DNA of 64,000 bases, from assembly GCA_016801845.1 (NCBI GenBank), contig CM028931.1, positions 6,035,563 to 6,099,562 on the forward strand. Reading direction: 5' to 3'. This document shows positions 12,261-21,899 of the stretch, piece after piece. A program made the position numbers and the translations under genes. The notes below the pieces were generated by a model. The model saw only the letters and a program-made list of their open reading frames with translations. It was not told the origin of the DNA and searched no databases. How positions within the stretch are numbered: position 1 is the stretch's first letter; the number at the start of each line of letters is the position of its first letter. Source of the DNA: Polydactylus sextarius. Taxonomy: Eukaryota > Chordata > Actinopteri > Polynemidae.

Positions 12261-12795
12261 TCCATATGAACACCGAACTTTATTATTCTCAATTTGTTGG
12301 TTGTAACATCTTATCTAATTTTGACCATTATCACCATCATCTTTACATTACTTCCCCTTTGCTGCCACCGGGTGGTCACAGACGGAACCAAACCTCACTT
12401 TTAGTTTGTCTTCAGTGGAGCTCCTGCAACATCACCAACCTCATCTCCGCACCATGAAATCCTAATACAAAAACAAAGAGAAAAAAAAAAAAAGTATAAA
12501 CTTTTATTTGTATTTTCTGCCGTAAACGAGACTGAACCGAATACTTTTGGGTTAATGGTTTTGATGAGCATTTCAAAATAAAAGCCTATTAACCGATGAG
12601 TTAAATTCAGAGCAGTGATGTGACCAAAAAAATGTGTATTTAAAAAAAAAAAAAAAAACCTTTAGAAACTTTTTTTTTTTTTTTAATGTAACAACGGGGG
12701 CTTTTATTTTGTATTCATCGGGGCCGGAAACAGCAGGTTTATTCTCGTGGGCTTGACAACAGTGTGGCTCCCGGTCAGAGCAGGACGCGCTCGTC

Positions 12796-12837
12796 ATGGC
12801 ACCACTTGGACTTAAAGCGGTCGTTGGAGAGAGTGAG

Positions 12838-12870
<33 letters not shown>

Positions 12871-15800
12871 GTTATTTATCAGAAACCTGTTGTTGTTGTT
12901 GTTTATGCTGATTAACTTTAACTTATTGACATATTTTCTAATCAGCTGATTCTTTGCTGCTTTGGTTTTTTTTTTTTTTTCATCCAGACGCGTCGGGACT
13001 CACACACCCGCGCGCTTCTCGAATCAGCAGCTTCCTCCCGGTTTCGGGTTGTCATGGAGATTAATTGAACTGGTTGTAGTTGCGTTTGACTCTGATTTAG
13101 GGAAGTTTAGACGTGTTTGTGTGTGATCAACGACCCGTTATTGTGCCGTTTAGTTACGAGGACGCGCTCGTGGCACCGGTCTGGCGTTAAATCCCGCCTC
13201 GTTAATCTTTGCCTGTGCGGATTAAGAACTGTGACATCATTGTCAATGGAGGAGGAGATGAGAGGAGAGGACAGCAGTATCAGCAACAACTCACCTCCTG
13301 TCATTTCTGATCAGATATAATATAGTTATGATTGATTTACTATCTGTATCTGTCGTCTCAGTGTTGGGGACTAATTCATGCCTCTAAACAAGGTGTAGTG
13401 AAACTGAAAATGGTAAATAATAGGGACAGGTTTTAAATTGTCAATAATAATAATAATAATAATAATGGCGAAATATCATTAATCATAGATCATTCAATCA
13501 CTTTAGGGTGGGGGGGGGGTGAGTTGTGATGGAGATGATGTCGTCTGCTGTCATCTGTTGTTTGTGACCTGGTATTGGTCCGTGTGTGTGTTTGTGTGTG
13601 TGTATCTTTCAAAGAATGTCGTTATTAGTGGTATGAGGGAAATGAACTTAAACTGCTGAGGTCTGAGGAACAGGGATTTGGATGGATGGATGGATGGATG
13701 GATGGACGGACGGAGACGGACAGATAGATGGATGATGGATGGATGGATAGACAGACAGATAGATGGATGGATGGATGGATGGATGGACAGATAGATGGAT
13801 AGATGATAGATGATAGATAGACAGATAGATAGATGGATGGATGGATGGACAGATAGATGGATAGATGATAGATGATAGATAGACAGATAGATAGATGGAT
13901 GGATGGATAGACAGACAGATAGATAGATGGATGGATGGATGGATGGACAGATAGATGGATAGATGATAGATAGACAGATAGATAGATGGATGGATGGATG
14001 GATGGATAGACAGACAGATAGATGGATGGATGGATGGATGGATGGATGGACAGATAGATGGATAGATGATAGATGATAGACAGACAGATAGATAGATGGA
14101 TGGATGGATGGATGGATAGACAGACAGATAGATGGATGGATGGATGGATGGACAGATAGATGGATAGATGATAGATGGATAGATAGACAGATAGATAGAT
14201 GGATAGATAGACAGATAGATAGATGGATAGATGATAGACAGATAGACGGATGGATGGATGGATGGATGGATGGACAGATAGCAGCATCCAGTTGCTTATA
14301 CACAATACACAAGATATTATATCATAAAAATCACCAACAGAAATGAAAATGAAAATAAAATAACATAACATCATAAAGTCTCAACCTAGAGCACCATCAG
14401 GACAAAAGGTCAAATGCTCAAATGTTGATATTTTTCAGGACTTTGTCCTGATACTGATACTGATGCTGGCGGATCAGGTGTCGTGGTTCGGTTTATTATT
14501 TGTGATTATCCTGATACCTTGCTACACGATCCCAATCGATCCTCTGTCGCGCGTTTCGTTTCGTTTTATTTCAGTTTAGGACTTTGAATGATCGGCTCTA
14601 GATTTCCCGTTTCGTGAAACCACTGCTCCGTCTTCTGGGCTCAGTCCCAACCGGCTGCTGTGACGAAACACCGTAGTTGTTGTTTATCCTGCCGGTGAAA
14701 GCTGCTCGACAGGTGTCCCATTCTCTCACAGCCACATCCACTTTAATCCTGTTGCCTAATTGGATAAATACGACCACTCACTGATGTAGCTATAGAGTTA
14801 GACATAGAATTTCAATTTCTATACAGACATTTACTTCTTTATTTATGTGTGTGTGTGATTCTGCTGCTTCCTCATGACATTACATCCACCGACACAGAAA
14901 CAGCGGCCCAGAAATAGTTGTAGCTAGCGGGTGGATGGGGTAAGAGGATTGGGAGCAGATTAGAGACGCTGATTGCAGAAGGATCTTTATATTCAGTCTG
15001 ACGGACCGGATGAACAATGTGAGGAAAAAAAACGGTTAAAAAATATATTTAGTGACATAATCCAAGAACCATAATATTAAAGTAACATAACTTGACTACT
15101 TGCAGTTTGATTACTTTTGAATTACTTCGATGGCAAATATTCCAATGGCGACAAAAGAAAATAAATATCAGTGTCTATGTTATTCCCATCTGTCCAATCA
15201 CGCACTGTTGCCAGGTAGGAACAGGATTTTTGAACTGCTCACAAAGCATCCTGGGAGGTGTAGTTGTGTAGGGGATGCAGCGTCATCGCTGTTGGGTTTT
15301 TCATCTGGTAAACAAGATCTAACAAGACCTGAGGCCTGTACTACGAAGCAGGATTTGTTCTTATCGCGGTAACTTTAGGTTTAACTCTGGGTTTTACGTC
15401 CTACGAAAGTGGTTCACTTCTTCCCGGGCTGCATCTCCATGGTAACTGATGCTGAACGGCTAACCTGCTTCGGAGCAGGTTATGTTCCAGATCAGAGATC
15501 GCAGCCTATAAAATCTCCGCCCTCCGACCAATCAATGGTCTTGACAATTTCTCGTCCTTTTATTGAAGATGTGTGGAGCTCGGTGCCGGGGTTGATAGAG
15601 GGTCTATGAGGAGGTCGAGGGTTTTTATAGACCGGCAAGATTATTTATTGGAGCGTCACATATATCTGTGATCTCCTCAAACCGCACGTTGCCAGTGACA
15701 CAGTGGAGCTGACTGTCCCTCAGACAGTAGCACTGCTGCGTTATTGACTCCTACAATAATTAACTAGGATATTAAATAACTGGATTTTATTAATGACACA

Positions 15801-17295
15801 TTGTACAAATGCTCCTGTTTGAAGCTGCCAGGGTCCGACGACACACCCCCGTCACCTTCATTAACTGTGCTTGTCGTCCTGAATCAGAGACTGACTGACA
15901 CAACGAAACTGTACTTGGACTTATATGATATGAAAGTACTACTTAGAACTATGAATCATATTATTATATTTAGTTTTTATTGTTTTGTGCCGCTAGGGTT
16001 GCAGCTGAACATGAAGGTTAAAGTTGTATCAGCCTATTCACCTTAACAGCCTAGATTTCAACAGTTCATTGATTTGATTTTAATTTAATTACACTCACAT
16101 CTACTCGTCTCTGTGGGGCTGTGAACTTGCGCGTTTACACAATCGGCGATCTGTTACCAGCAGTTTTTTTTTCGGTTTTTAGCAGCTGCCACCGTGTTGC
16201 TTTTTGCCTGGATTATCGGCCGGTATTCCTCATATTTTGTAAAATCATCGTCTGCTCTTCGGCTGTGAAGTCGCCGCTCTGCCGCTACTAGTTTCCATGT
16301 TTGTGATTGGACAACTGTCGCAGTTTTTATGTTTGTGATTGATTGACAACCTGGGTTGACTAATCAAGTTGATAACCAGCTTCGTGGTAACGCTTAGCCA
16401 GAATGCTTGTTAGGGTTAGTGAAGCGCTAACTGAAATCCTGGGTAGAACTTGCTTCGAAAAGGCCTCTAGGCTTGACTAAAACAATCGTTGATAACCAGC
16501 TGTGACGTGACACGTTTGCAAACGCTGGGAAATAGAAGCGTCTCGCTCCTGCTGTACGTTTCCAGAAATAGGGTGAATCTTGGCGCGGAAGAAAGTGAAA
16601 GTTCGCCTCGTTTTGTCGCCTTAGGTTCTATCAGAAAAGACGATCTCTGAATTAAACCACGAACGCCACTTCTGTCAGCGCCATCTTTGGTTTCACTCTG
16701 AACTGTTCACTTTCTTCCTCTCCAGAGATACTGAACAACGTCATCAAGAAGGCGAGAGAAAAAGGAAAATGGAAGGTAACGGTTATAAAACTGAATATGA
16801 ATAAAATCACCTGAGAGTGATTTGAATAAATTCCTAATAAAAGCCTTCTGCTTTGTGCCAATGGTGTTTACAGGTGCTGGTGGTGGACAAGCTGAGTATG
16901 AGGATGATTTCATCCTGTTGTAAGATGACAGACATCATGTCTGAGGGAATCACCAGTAAGTACAGATTGATTCACTGAAAATAATGACAGATACGCTGGC
17001 AAGTGTTTTCAATTATTTATTTGTTTTGTGCTTTTTAGTTGTAGAAGACATCGGCAAGCGGCGTGAGCCTCTTCCAAGCATGGAGGCCATCTACCTGATC
17101 ACACCCTCAGATGAGGTAAATGTTAAGATTCCTAAACCCCATATATAGTCCAAGTGCTTTTTCAATTAACTTTTATAACAGAATGATGAATTGTCCATTG
17201 TTCTCTGTTGTCCAAGTCGGTCGAGGGTCTGATTGATGACTTCAGGGACCCGCAGTCTCCAAGGTACCGAGCGGCTCATGTCTTCTTCACTGACA
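12796..17295 (+). CDS. stxbp1: stxbp1 (Munc18-1), coding exons 1-5 only, 3' part not in window
   Basis: Coding exons are 12796-12832, 16726-16775, 16874-16955, 17039-17115 and 17217-17295. All introns are GT-AG and all phases join cleanly. Together they encode 108 residues, starting MAPLGLKAVVGEK and including SMRMISSCCKMTDIMSEGIT, KRREPLPS and YRAAHVFFTD. This is domain 1 of the Sec1/Munc18 family. Each exon has exactly the length of its human STXBP1 counterpart, and the sequence is closer to STXBP1 than to STXBP2 or STXBP3. STXBP1 binds syntaxin-1 and templates SNARE assembly for synaptic vesicle fusion. The next exon (continuing after FFTD with SCPDALFNEL-like sequence) is not visible anywhere up to 64000; instead a 46-kb gene array follows. 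The gene is either carrying that array in intron 5 or has been interrupted. Confidence 0.95.
12838..12870. repeat. (ATT)n microsatellite
   Basis: About 11 ATT units begin just inside intron 1 of stxbp1, six bases after the splice donor. Confidence 0.9.
13442..13466. repeat. (AAT)n microsatellite
   Basis: About eight AAT units lie within stxbp1 intron 1. A run of ten or more G occurs shortly after, near 13508-13519. Confidence 0.85.
13681..14280. repeat. Compound GGAT / GATA / GACA tetranucleotide microsatellite
   Basis: Six hundred bases consist of interleaved GGAT, AGAT, GATA and GACA units. They show a higher-order pattern, with blocks of GGAT followed by GACAGATAGATGGATAGATGATA that recur several times. 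The two 250-residue minus-strand frames (HPSIHPS-like) and the plus-strand DGWMDGW frame are by-products of the repeat. It lies in stxbp1 intron 1. Confidence 0.95.
15327..16472. mobile_element. Probable non-autonomous DNA transposon in stxbp1 intron 1
   Basis: The left end is AGGCCTGTACTACGAAGCAGG. The reverse complement of the right end is AGGCCTTTTCGAAGCAAG, so the ends form imperfect inverted repeats. Just inside, the left side has a TTATCGCGGTAACTTTAGG block and the right side a GGTAACGCTTAGCC block, typical of a widespread fish element with GGCCTGTACTACGAAGC ends. No transposase is encoded. The exact ends and target-site duplication are uncertain. Confidence 0.55.
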
Positions 17296-17378
17296 GTAAG
17301 TAAATTCACTTCACACTAACCGAACACACATGGAAGATTTAGGACCAATCGCATTTCTCTTTTTTAACCCTGACCCTT

Positions 17379-17504
17379 CACTTACCCCTACCCCATCTCT
17401 AACTCCTGCCCCTTCACTTACCCCTAGACTTTCTCTTGCCCCTACCCCTTCACTTACCCCTACCGCGTCTCCGACCCCTGCCCCCTCTCTTACCCCTACC
17501 CCAT
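17379..17504. repeat. 18-bp minisatellite at the left edge of the gene array
   Basis: There are seven units of exactly 18 bp, alternating two types: CACTTACCCCTACCCCAT-like and CTCTNNCCCCTGCCCCTT-like. A three-unit version of the same minisatellite is found upstream of the other promoters (for example 22863-22916, 28314-28367, 35574-35627, 47410-47463 and 60470-60523). It is followed each time by the same TGTCTGTCACCAAGTGACAT sequence. This marks where the array repeat unit begins. Confidence 0.85.
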
Positions 17505-17845
17505 GTCTGTCACCAAGTGACATTTTTTATTCAAAGTCACACATGTGTTACAATAAACATACATTTCATACGTTCAATCTCATACATTTAATCTAATTAG
17601 AGAAGTCAATGTACTTCTACTGTTGTTAAACTACTAAGAATACAGAACAGGAAAGAACAAAACAGAACAGGTAAAATAACAACAACCAGTGTTTTATATG
17701 AATAAAACAGTACATGAAGTTTAAAATCACAGATAAGCCTGTTTGCTGGGTAAAAATAAATTGCCAAAAAATGCACCACTGATGATTGAATGCTGCTGAC
17801 TGGTCTACACATTATATGTGCTGCAACTTCTTCCCTTCCATTACC

Positions 17846-18076
17846 GTTGCTATGGCAACTGGAACCACACACTCAGGCCCACACACACACACTATGATGT
17901 CACTGAAAAAATAGCATAAAATATGTCCTCATGTAATTTCTTGCGCCTTTGTGTGATGATGTCATCACATCAATGACATCAGTGATGATGACATCACTGG
18001 TGCCTTTAATCCCAGTGCCTTTAATCTCTAGTCAGGGTGTGTAAGTAGAGGACCACATCTCAGATTAGAGTATAAC
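17846..18076 (+). promoter_or_regulatory. Promoter of array gene 1: X-box-like, CRE-like cluster, TATA-like
   Basis: GTTGCTATGGCAAC at 17846-17859 differs by one base from the RFX X-box palindrome GTTGCCATGGCAAC. CRE-like octamers follow: TGATGTCA at 17895-17902 and 17957-17964, and TGACATCA at 17974-17981 and 17989-17996. The last three form an inverted cluster. A TATAAC box at 18071-18076 lies 113 bp before the ATG, leaving room for a leader of about 85 bp. The block is conserved upstream of all eight copies. Factor binding is inferred from motif similarity. Confidence 0.6.
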
Positions 18077-18188
18077 ACTTTTACAGCGCAGACAGATAGA
18101 GGACAGCTGACAGAACCAGCGACAAACTCATCTTAAACTTCTAAAACTTCTTACAAAAATTTCACAGAATTTCACCAAACAAATACAA

Positions 18189-20516
18189 ATGTCCATGTAT
18201 TGTGAAGCACCGCGATCTTCTAGGATCCTAGAGATCACAGTTGACGACTTCATACCACTCATTCATTCTTTATCGGAAAGGATGACACCGAAACAATGGC
18301 AACTATTACGATTAGGCAAACCTGATGAAGAAATAACTTTAATGTTCATCCAAACAATACTGGATATGATAAAACTCATGACAAAAGCCATGTTAAAAGC
18401 TAAAGCTGGCAGGACAAGGGTCTCTGAGGAGGAAGTGAGGGAGAGCCTGGGTGACTTGGTCTCTAGGAGTTTCAGGGAGGCTCTAAGACTCAAGGACCTA
18501 AGCCTGGTCCAAACCCAGAGCATGGAGCAATTAACAGACATGTTTACAAAAGCAGTGACAGACTATGTCAACTTGTCCCTCTCTGTGGTGAAGCCTACAG
18601 CAGGAACTATAATCATTCCACCGCAATGTCTTCATAATATGGTTGCTCATGCATGCACAGTGTTTAAAGGAATCACCCCCAAAGTGAAAAAGCTATGTAA
18701 ACCCCGACAATCGACACAAAGAAGAGGCCAGATCACCCCTGAACAAACCCACGATGATGGAGACAAGAAGAAGGAGACGGTGGATACTGCAGGCACATCA
18801 CCATCATCTGGCATCCCAGTGATCACAGTCGACGACTTCATACCACTTATTAATTCCTTATTGGAAAAGTTGACACTGAACCAGTGGGAACTGTTGCGAT
18901 TTAGCAAAACTGATGAGGAAACATTTTTTATGCTTGTACAAACAATTGTGAATATGATAACACTCACGACAAGAGCCATGTTGAGAACTTATGTTGACAG
19001 GACAGAAATCTCTGAGGTGGAAGTGAGGGCAAGTCTGGGTGACTTGATCTGTAGGAGTTTCATGGAGGCTCTAAGACTCAAGGACCTAAGCCTGGTCCAA
19101 ACCCAGAGCATGGAGCAATTAACAGACATGTTTGCAAAAGCAGTGACAGACCATTTCAACTTGTCCCTCTCTGTGGTGAAGCCTACAGCAGGAACTGTCA
19201 TCATTTCACCGCAATGTCTTCATAATATGGTTGCTCATGCATGCACATTGTTTAAAGGAATCACCCCCAAGGTGAAAAAGCTATGTAAACCCCAACAATC
19301 GACACAAAGAAGAGGCCAAATCACCCCTGGACAAACCCACGATAATGGAGACCAGAAGGAGGAGATGATGGAGACTGAGACTGATCATTTGTCAGTCAGA
19401 TCTGTACAATCTCAAACCAGTTTACCATGGATCTCACCAAAGCCCAGCACTGAATCTGACACAAGGGACTATGTCAAAAACGTCAGACAGAAGAGAAGTC
19501 CGGTTGTTTCAAAGATTAAAAAACTCTGCAAACCTCAACGAACGTCATGCAGAAGAGGCCAGATCTCTCCTGAACCAAGCCAGGATTATGAAGACCAGGA
19601 GGAGGAGATGATGGAGACTGTAGGCACATCACCATCATCTGGGATCCCAGAGATCACAGCCGACGACTTCATACCACTTATTACTTCTTTAGCGGAAAAG
19701 TTGACACCGAACCAGTGGGAACTGTTACAATTAAGCAAACCTGATGATAAAACAGTTTTTATGTTTGTAGAAACAATACTGGATATCATAACACTCATGA
19801 CAAGAGCCACGTTGAAAGCTCAAGCTGGCAGGACACGAGTCTCAGAGGTGGAAATTAGGGCAAGCCTGGGTGATGTGATCCGTAGGAGTTTCAGGGAGGC
19901 TCTAAGACTCAAGAAACTAAGCCTGGTCCAAACCAAGAGCATGGAGCAATTAACAGACCTGATTGGAAAAGAGGTGGCAGACCACATCAACGCATCCCTC
20001 TCTGTGGTGAAGCCTACAGTAGAATCTGAATTCTGCCGCATCGTTCCCACGGCACGTCTTCGTAAGATAGTTTCTCATGCATGCACCATGTTTATGGGCA
20101 TCACCTCCAGGGTGAAAAGGCTAAGTAAACCCCAACAATCGACATGTAGAAGAGGCCAGATCACCCCTGAACAGACCCAGGATCATGAAGACCAGGAGGA
20201 GGAGGTGTTGTTGGTGGACCATGTCCAGAGTATCATCAGCCAGGAGATAAGTCCAATCATAGAACAAGTTTTGGATACCGTGCCTGAGTCTGAGCACGAA
20301 CAGTTGCACTCTGAATTGTCTCAGGAAATTAAAATGGTTGCAGAAGAAATTGTTCAGTCAGTTACTGAAGAGATGGCTTCACAGGCAACAGAGACTCCAT
20401 CCCCACAGTCACTAAAGGATACCAGGGGATGTTTTCAAAGAGTGTCACAAAAGATCAAGACGTGTTTTGAAAGGTTTTCGCAAGAGCAGCATTTCAACGA
20501 ATACTGGCTCAGCTGA
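18189..20516 (+). CDS. Array gene 1, type I: three-module protein of unknown family (775 aa)
   Basis: I do not recognise this family. The ATG at 18189 is chosen because it follows the conserved leader and MSMYCEAPRSSR opens every copy. Module A spans residues 16-211, B 212-407, a linker with a module remnant 408-488, and C 489-684. Each module starts I(T/P)VDDFIPLI-like, has a TPNQWELL motif, several amphipathic Leu/Ile helices (including SMEQLTDM), then a basic KVKKLCKP patch, QRRGQITPEQ and an acidic tract. No signal peptide or membrane segment is evident, so it is probably cytosolic or nuclear and all-helical. Residues 685-775 are a further helical, acidic tail ending at TGA. A 291-residue open frame continues in the -1 frame just after it. 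Confidence 0.8.
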   Translation: MSMYCEAPRSSRILEITVDDFIPLIHSLSERMTPKQWQLLRLGKPDEEITLMFIQTILDMIKLMTKAMLKAKAGRTRVSEEEVRESLGDLVSRSFREALRLKDLSLVQTQSMEQLTDMFTKAVTDYVNLSLSVVKPTAGTIIIPPQCLHNMVAHACTVFKGITPKVKKLCKPRQSTQRRGQITPEQTHDDGDKKKETVDTAGTSPSSGIPVITVDDFIPLINSLLEKLTLNQWELLRFSKTDEETFFMLVQTIVNMITLTTRAMLRTYVDRTEISEVEVRASLGDLICRSFMEALRLKDLSLVQTQSMEQLTDMFAKAVTDHFNLSLSVVKPTAGTVIISPQCLHNMVAHACTLFKGITPKVKKLCKPQQSTQRRGQITPGQTHDNGDQKEEMMETETDHLSVRSVQSQTSLPWISPKPSTESDTRDYVKNVRQKRSPVVSKIKKLCKPQRTSCRRGQISPEPSQDYEDQEEEMMETVGTSPSSGIPEITADDFIPLITSLAEKLTPNQWELLQLSKPDDKTVFMFVETILDIITLMTRATLKAQAGRTRVSEVEIRASLGDVIRRSFREALRLKKLSLVQTKSMEQLTDLIGKEVADHINASLSVVKPTVESEFCRIVPTARLRKIVSHACTMFMGITSRVKRLSKPQQSTCRRGQITPEQTQDHEDQEEEVLLVDHVQSIISQEISPIIEQVLDTVPESEHEQLHSELSQEIKMVAEEIVQSVTEEMASQATETPSPQSLKDTRGCFQRVSQKIKTCFERFSQEQHFNEYWLS

Positions 20517-21406
20517 AAGCCAAATTCCACTTGGATAAAGTAGAAAACAAGGAGGCAGTCCAGAAGCTCATGGCGAGTGTGGACTCTCTCATTCTGACAG
20601 AGGGTGGTCCTAGCGGAAGTTTGTTTAAAAGACTTCAAAACGCTTCACCTGGAAGAGTTTTGCAGTACATAAAGCAACTCAGTGACCTCCTCTACAGGCA
20701 CATGACACGGGAGCTTATTTCAGAGATGACTCGATCACGCAGACAACGTAAGGCCAGGGTAACTTCCATAGCAGCACCTGTTCCTGCGTCAGATGCTGAC
20801 ATGTACGTGGACATTCAAAGAAAAATGGTTCATTACCTGTCCCTGGTAGGCTGGTGGTTCAACAGTCAGGCTACTGTGATCACTAAAAGGGTGACATTGG
20901 TGTTAAAGGGCCTTGAGTTGGTGTCACAAGTGCAGAGGCCTCAGGTCACCAGGACAGAGATCACAACACCTGAGATGACTGATTCTACCCAAAGTGTGCC
21001 GTCACAGACAGACAAAAACAAAGTATTTCTGGAATTACTAATGAATAGGCTGGTGGCACGAAGCATTAGGAAATCAAAGTTGATATGGACCCCTGGAAAC
21101 CCAGAGGAAAGCATTCAACAGCTGTCTGAAAAAGTCTGGGCCCAAGTGAAAGGCCTGGAGTTTAACATCACACAAAACCTGTTGAAGAAACTGGACAAGG
21201 CCATTTTCATAGAGCTTTGTAAGCACTGGGGTTGTCCACAAATGGTTGTGGCTGAATTTAATTTAGTAACGCCAGAGCTCATAAACTTTATCACTGCCTG
21301 CCTCACACGTCACCTGAAGCCACCAACGCCTAATCTTATTACAAGATTGTTTTCTTCTATTAGGAAAGCCTTCGGAAAAAAACAATCTAGAGTTTGCCCC
21401 ACCTAG
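20471..21406 (+). CDS. C-terminal ORF of array gene 1, in -1 frame relative to the main ORF
   Basis: The frame is open from 20471, overlapping the main ORF by 46 bases. Its first Met is at 20531, giving 291 residues. The predicted protein is helical and carries no family motif that I know. It has a basic RSRRQRKAR stretch, a LSLVGWWFNSQ segment, and a basic end (RKAFGKKQSR). The same frame is kept open in gene 2, so it is likely a real coding domain. The reading GCTCAGCTGAAAGCC across the upstream TGA extends smoothly into this frame. A shared frameshift, an unrecognised splice event, or two separate genes could explain it. No canonical slippery heptamer is visible in the overlap. Confidence 0.55.
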   Translation, partial: KVFARAAFQRILAQLKAKFHLDKVENKEAVQKLMASVDSLILTEGGPSGSLFKRLQNASPGRVLQYIKQLSDLLYRHMTRELISEMTRSRRQRKARVTSIAAPVPASDADMYVDIQRKMVHYLSLVGWWFNSQATVITKRVTLVLKGLELVSQVQRPQVTRTEITTPEMTDSTQSVPSQTDKNKVFLELLMNRLVARSIRKSKLIWTPGNPEESIQQLSEKVWAQVKGLEFNITQNLLKKLDKAIFIELCKHWGCPQMVVAEFNLVTPELINFITACLTRHLKPPTPNLITRLFSSIRKAFGKKQSRVCPT

Positions 21407-21472
21407 TCCCATCTAGCCTCGGTTTCCCTCTTACTCTATTACAACCAAAATTAATTCCCTTCCCTTTCCCCT

Positions 21473-21890
21473 CTGTCAGTTGAGCTGGAGCAGGACTCCA
21501 GCTCTCAGGACCACATCAGCAACCAACACCTCACATTTGAAGGACAAAGGCTCAGTTTCTGTGCCTGAGCCCTCATGAGTGTGAGTGTCCATTGCTGAGG
21601 TGGTCTGCGGTTTTCTCCGGGTGCTCCGGTTCCCCCATAGTACTTAAACTATAAAAAAAAATCCTTCCCTTTTCCCTTTCAAAGATCTTTGTGACTGATC
21701 CTCTGTCAGTTGGGTTGGAGCAGGACTCCAGCTCTCAGGACCACATCAGCAAACAACACCTCACATTTGAAGGACAAAGCCTCAGTTTCTGTGCCTGAGC
21801 CCTCATGAGTGTGAGTGTCCATTGCTGAGGTGGTCTCTTGGTTTTCTCCGGTGCTCCGGTTTCCCCATAGTACTTAAACTATAAAAAAAA
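21473..21890. repeat. 230-bp tandem duplication in the 3' flank (spacer 1)
   Basis: Two units start at 21473 and 21703, each with CTGTCAGTTG, GGAGCAGGACTCCAGCTCTC, CCCTCATGAGTGTGAGTGTC and a TACTTAAACTATAAAAAA end. The same pair occurs after every later gene, so the duplication predates array amplification. It is non-coding, probably 3' UTR or flank. Confidence 0.8.
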
Positions 21891-21899
21891 AAACACAGT

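Larger units (their letters stand above)
11577..12795. promoter_or_regulatory. Divergent niban2 / stxbp1 promoter and 5' UTR region
   Basis: About 1.2 kb separates the two start codons, which point away from each other. It must contain both transcription starts and 5' UTRs. The niban2-proximal part (11580-11870) is GC-richer, with GAGGCCGGCCG and a GAAGAAGAAG repeat. The middle (11930-12260) is very AT-rich. I see no clear TATA box assignable to either gene. Confidence 0.55.

Noticed and set aside
13551..14374. Two 250-residue minus-strand frames rich in HPSIHPS / YLSIYLS
   Set aside because: They are translations of the tetranucleotide microsatellite, open in several frames at once.
17379..17504. 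CRISPR-like array
   Set aside because: Contiguous 18-bp units without spacers, in a vertebrate genome; it is a minisatellite.
17846..17902. MHC class II type S-X-X2-Y promoter
   Set aside because: X-box-like and CRE-like sites are both present, but they are about 36-50 bp apart instead of adjacent. No S box or CCAAT Y box in the right place could be found.
20471..20516. Programmed -1 frameshift in gene 1
   Set aside because: The frame geometry fits, but no X XXY YYZ heptamer is present in the zero frame of the overlap. Kept only as an open question.
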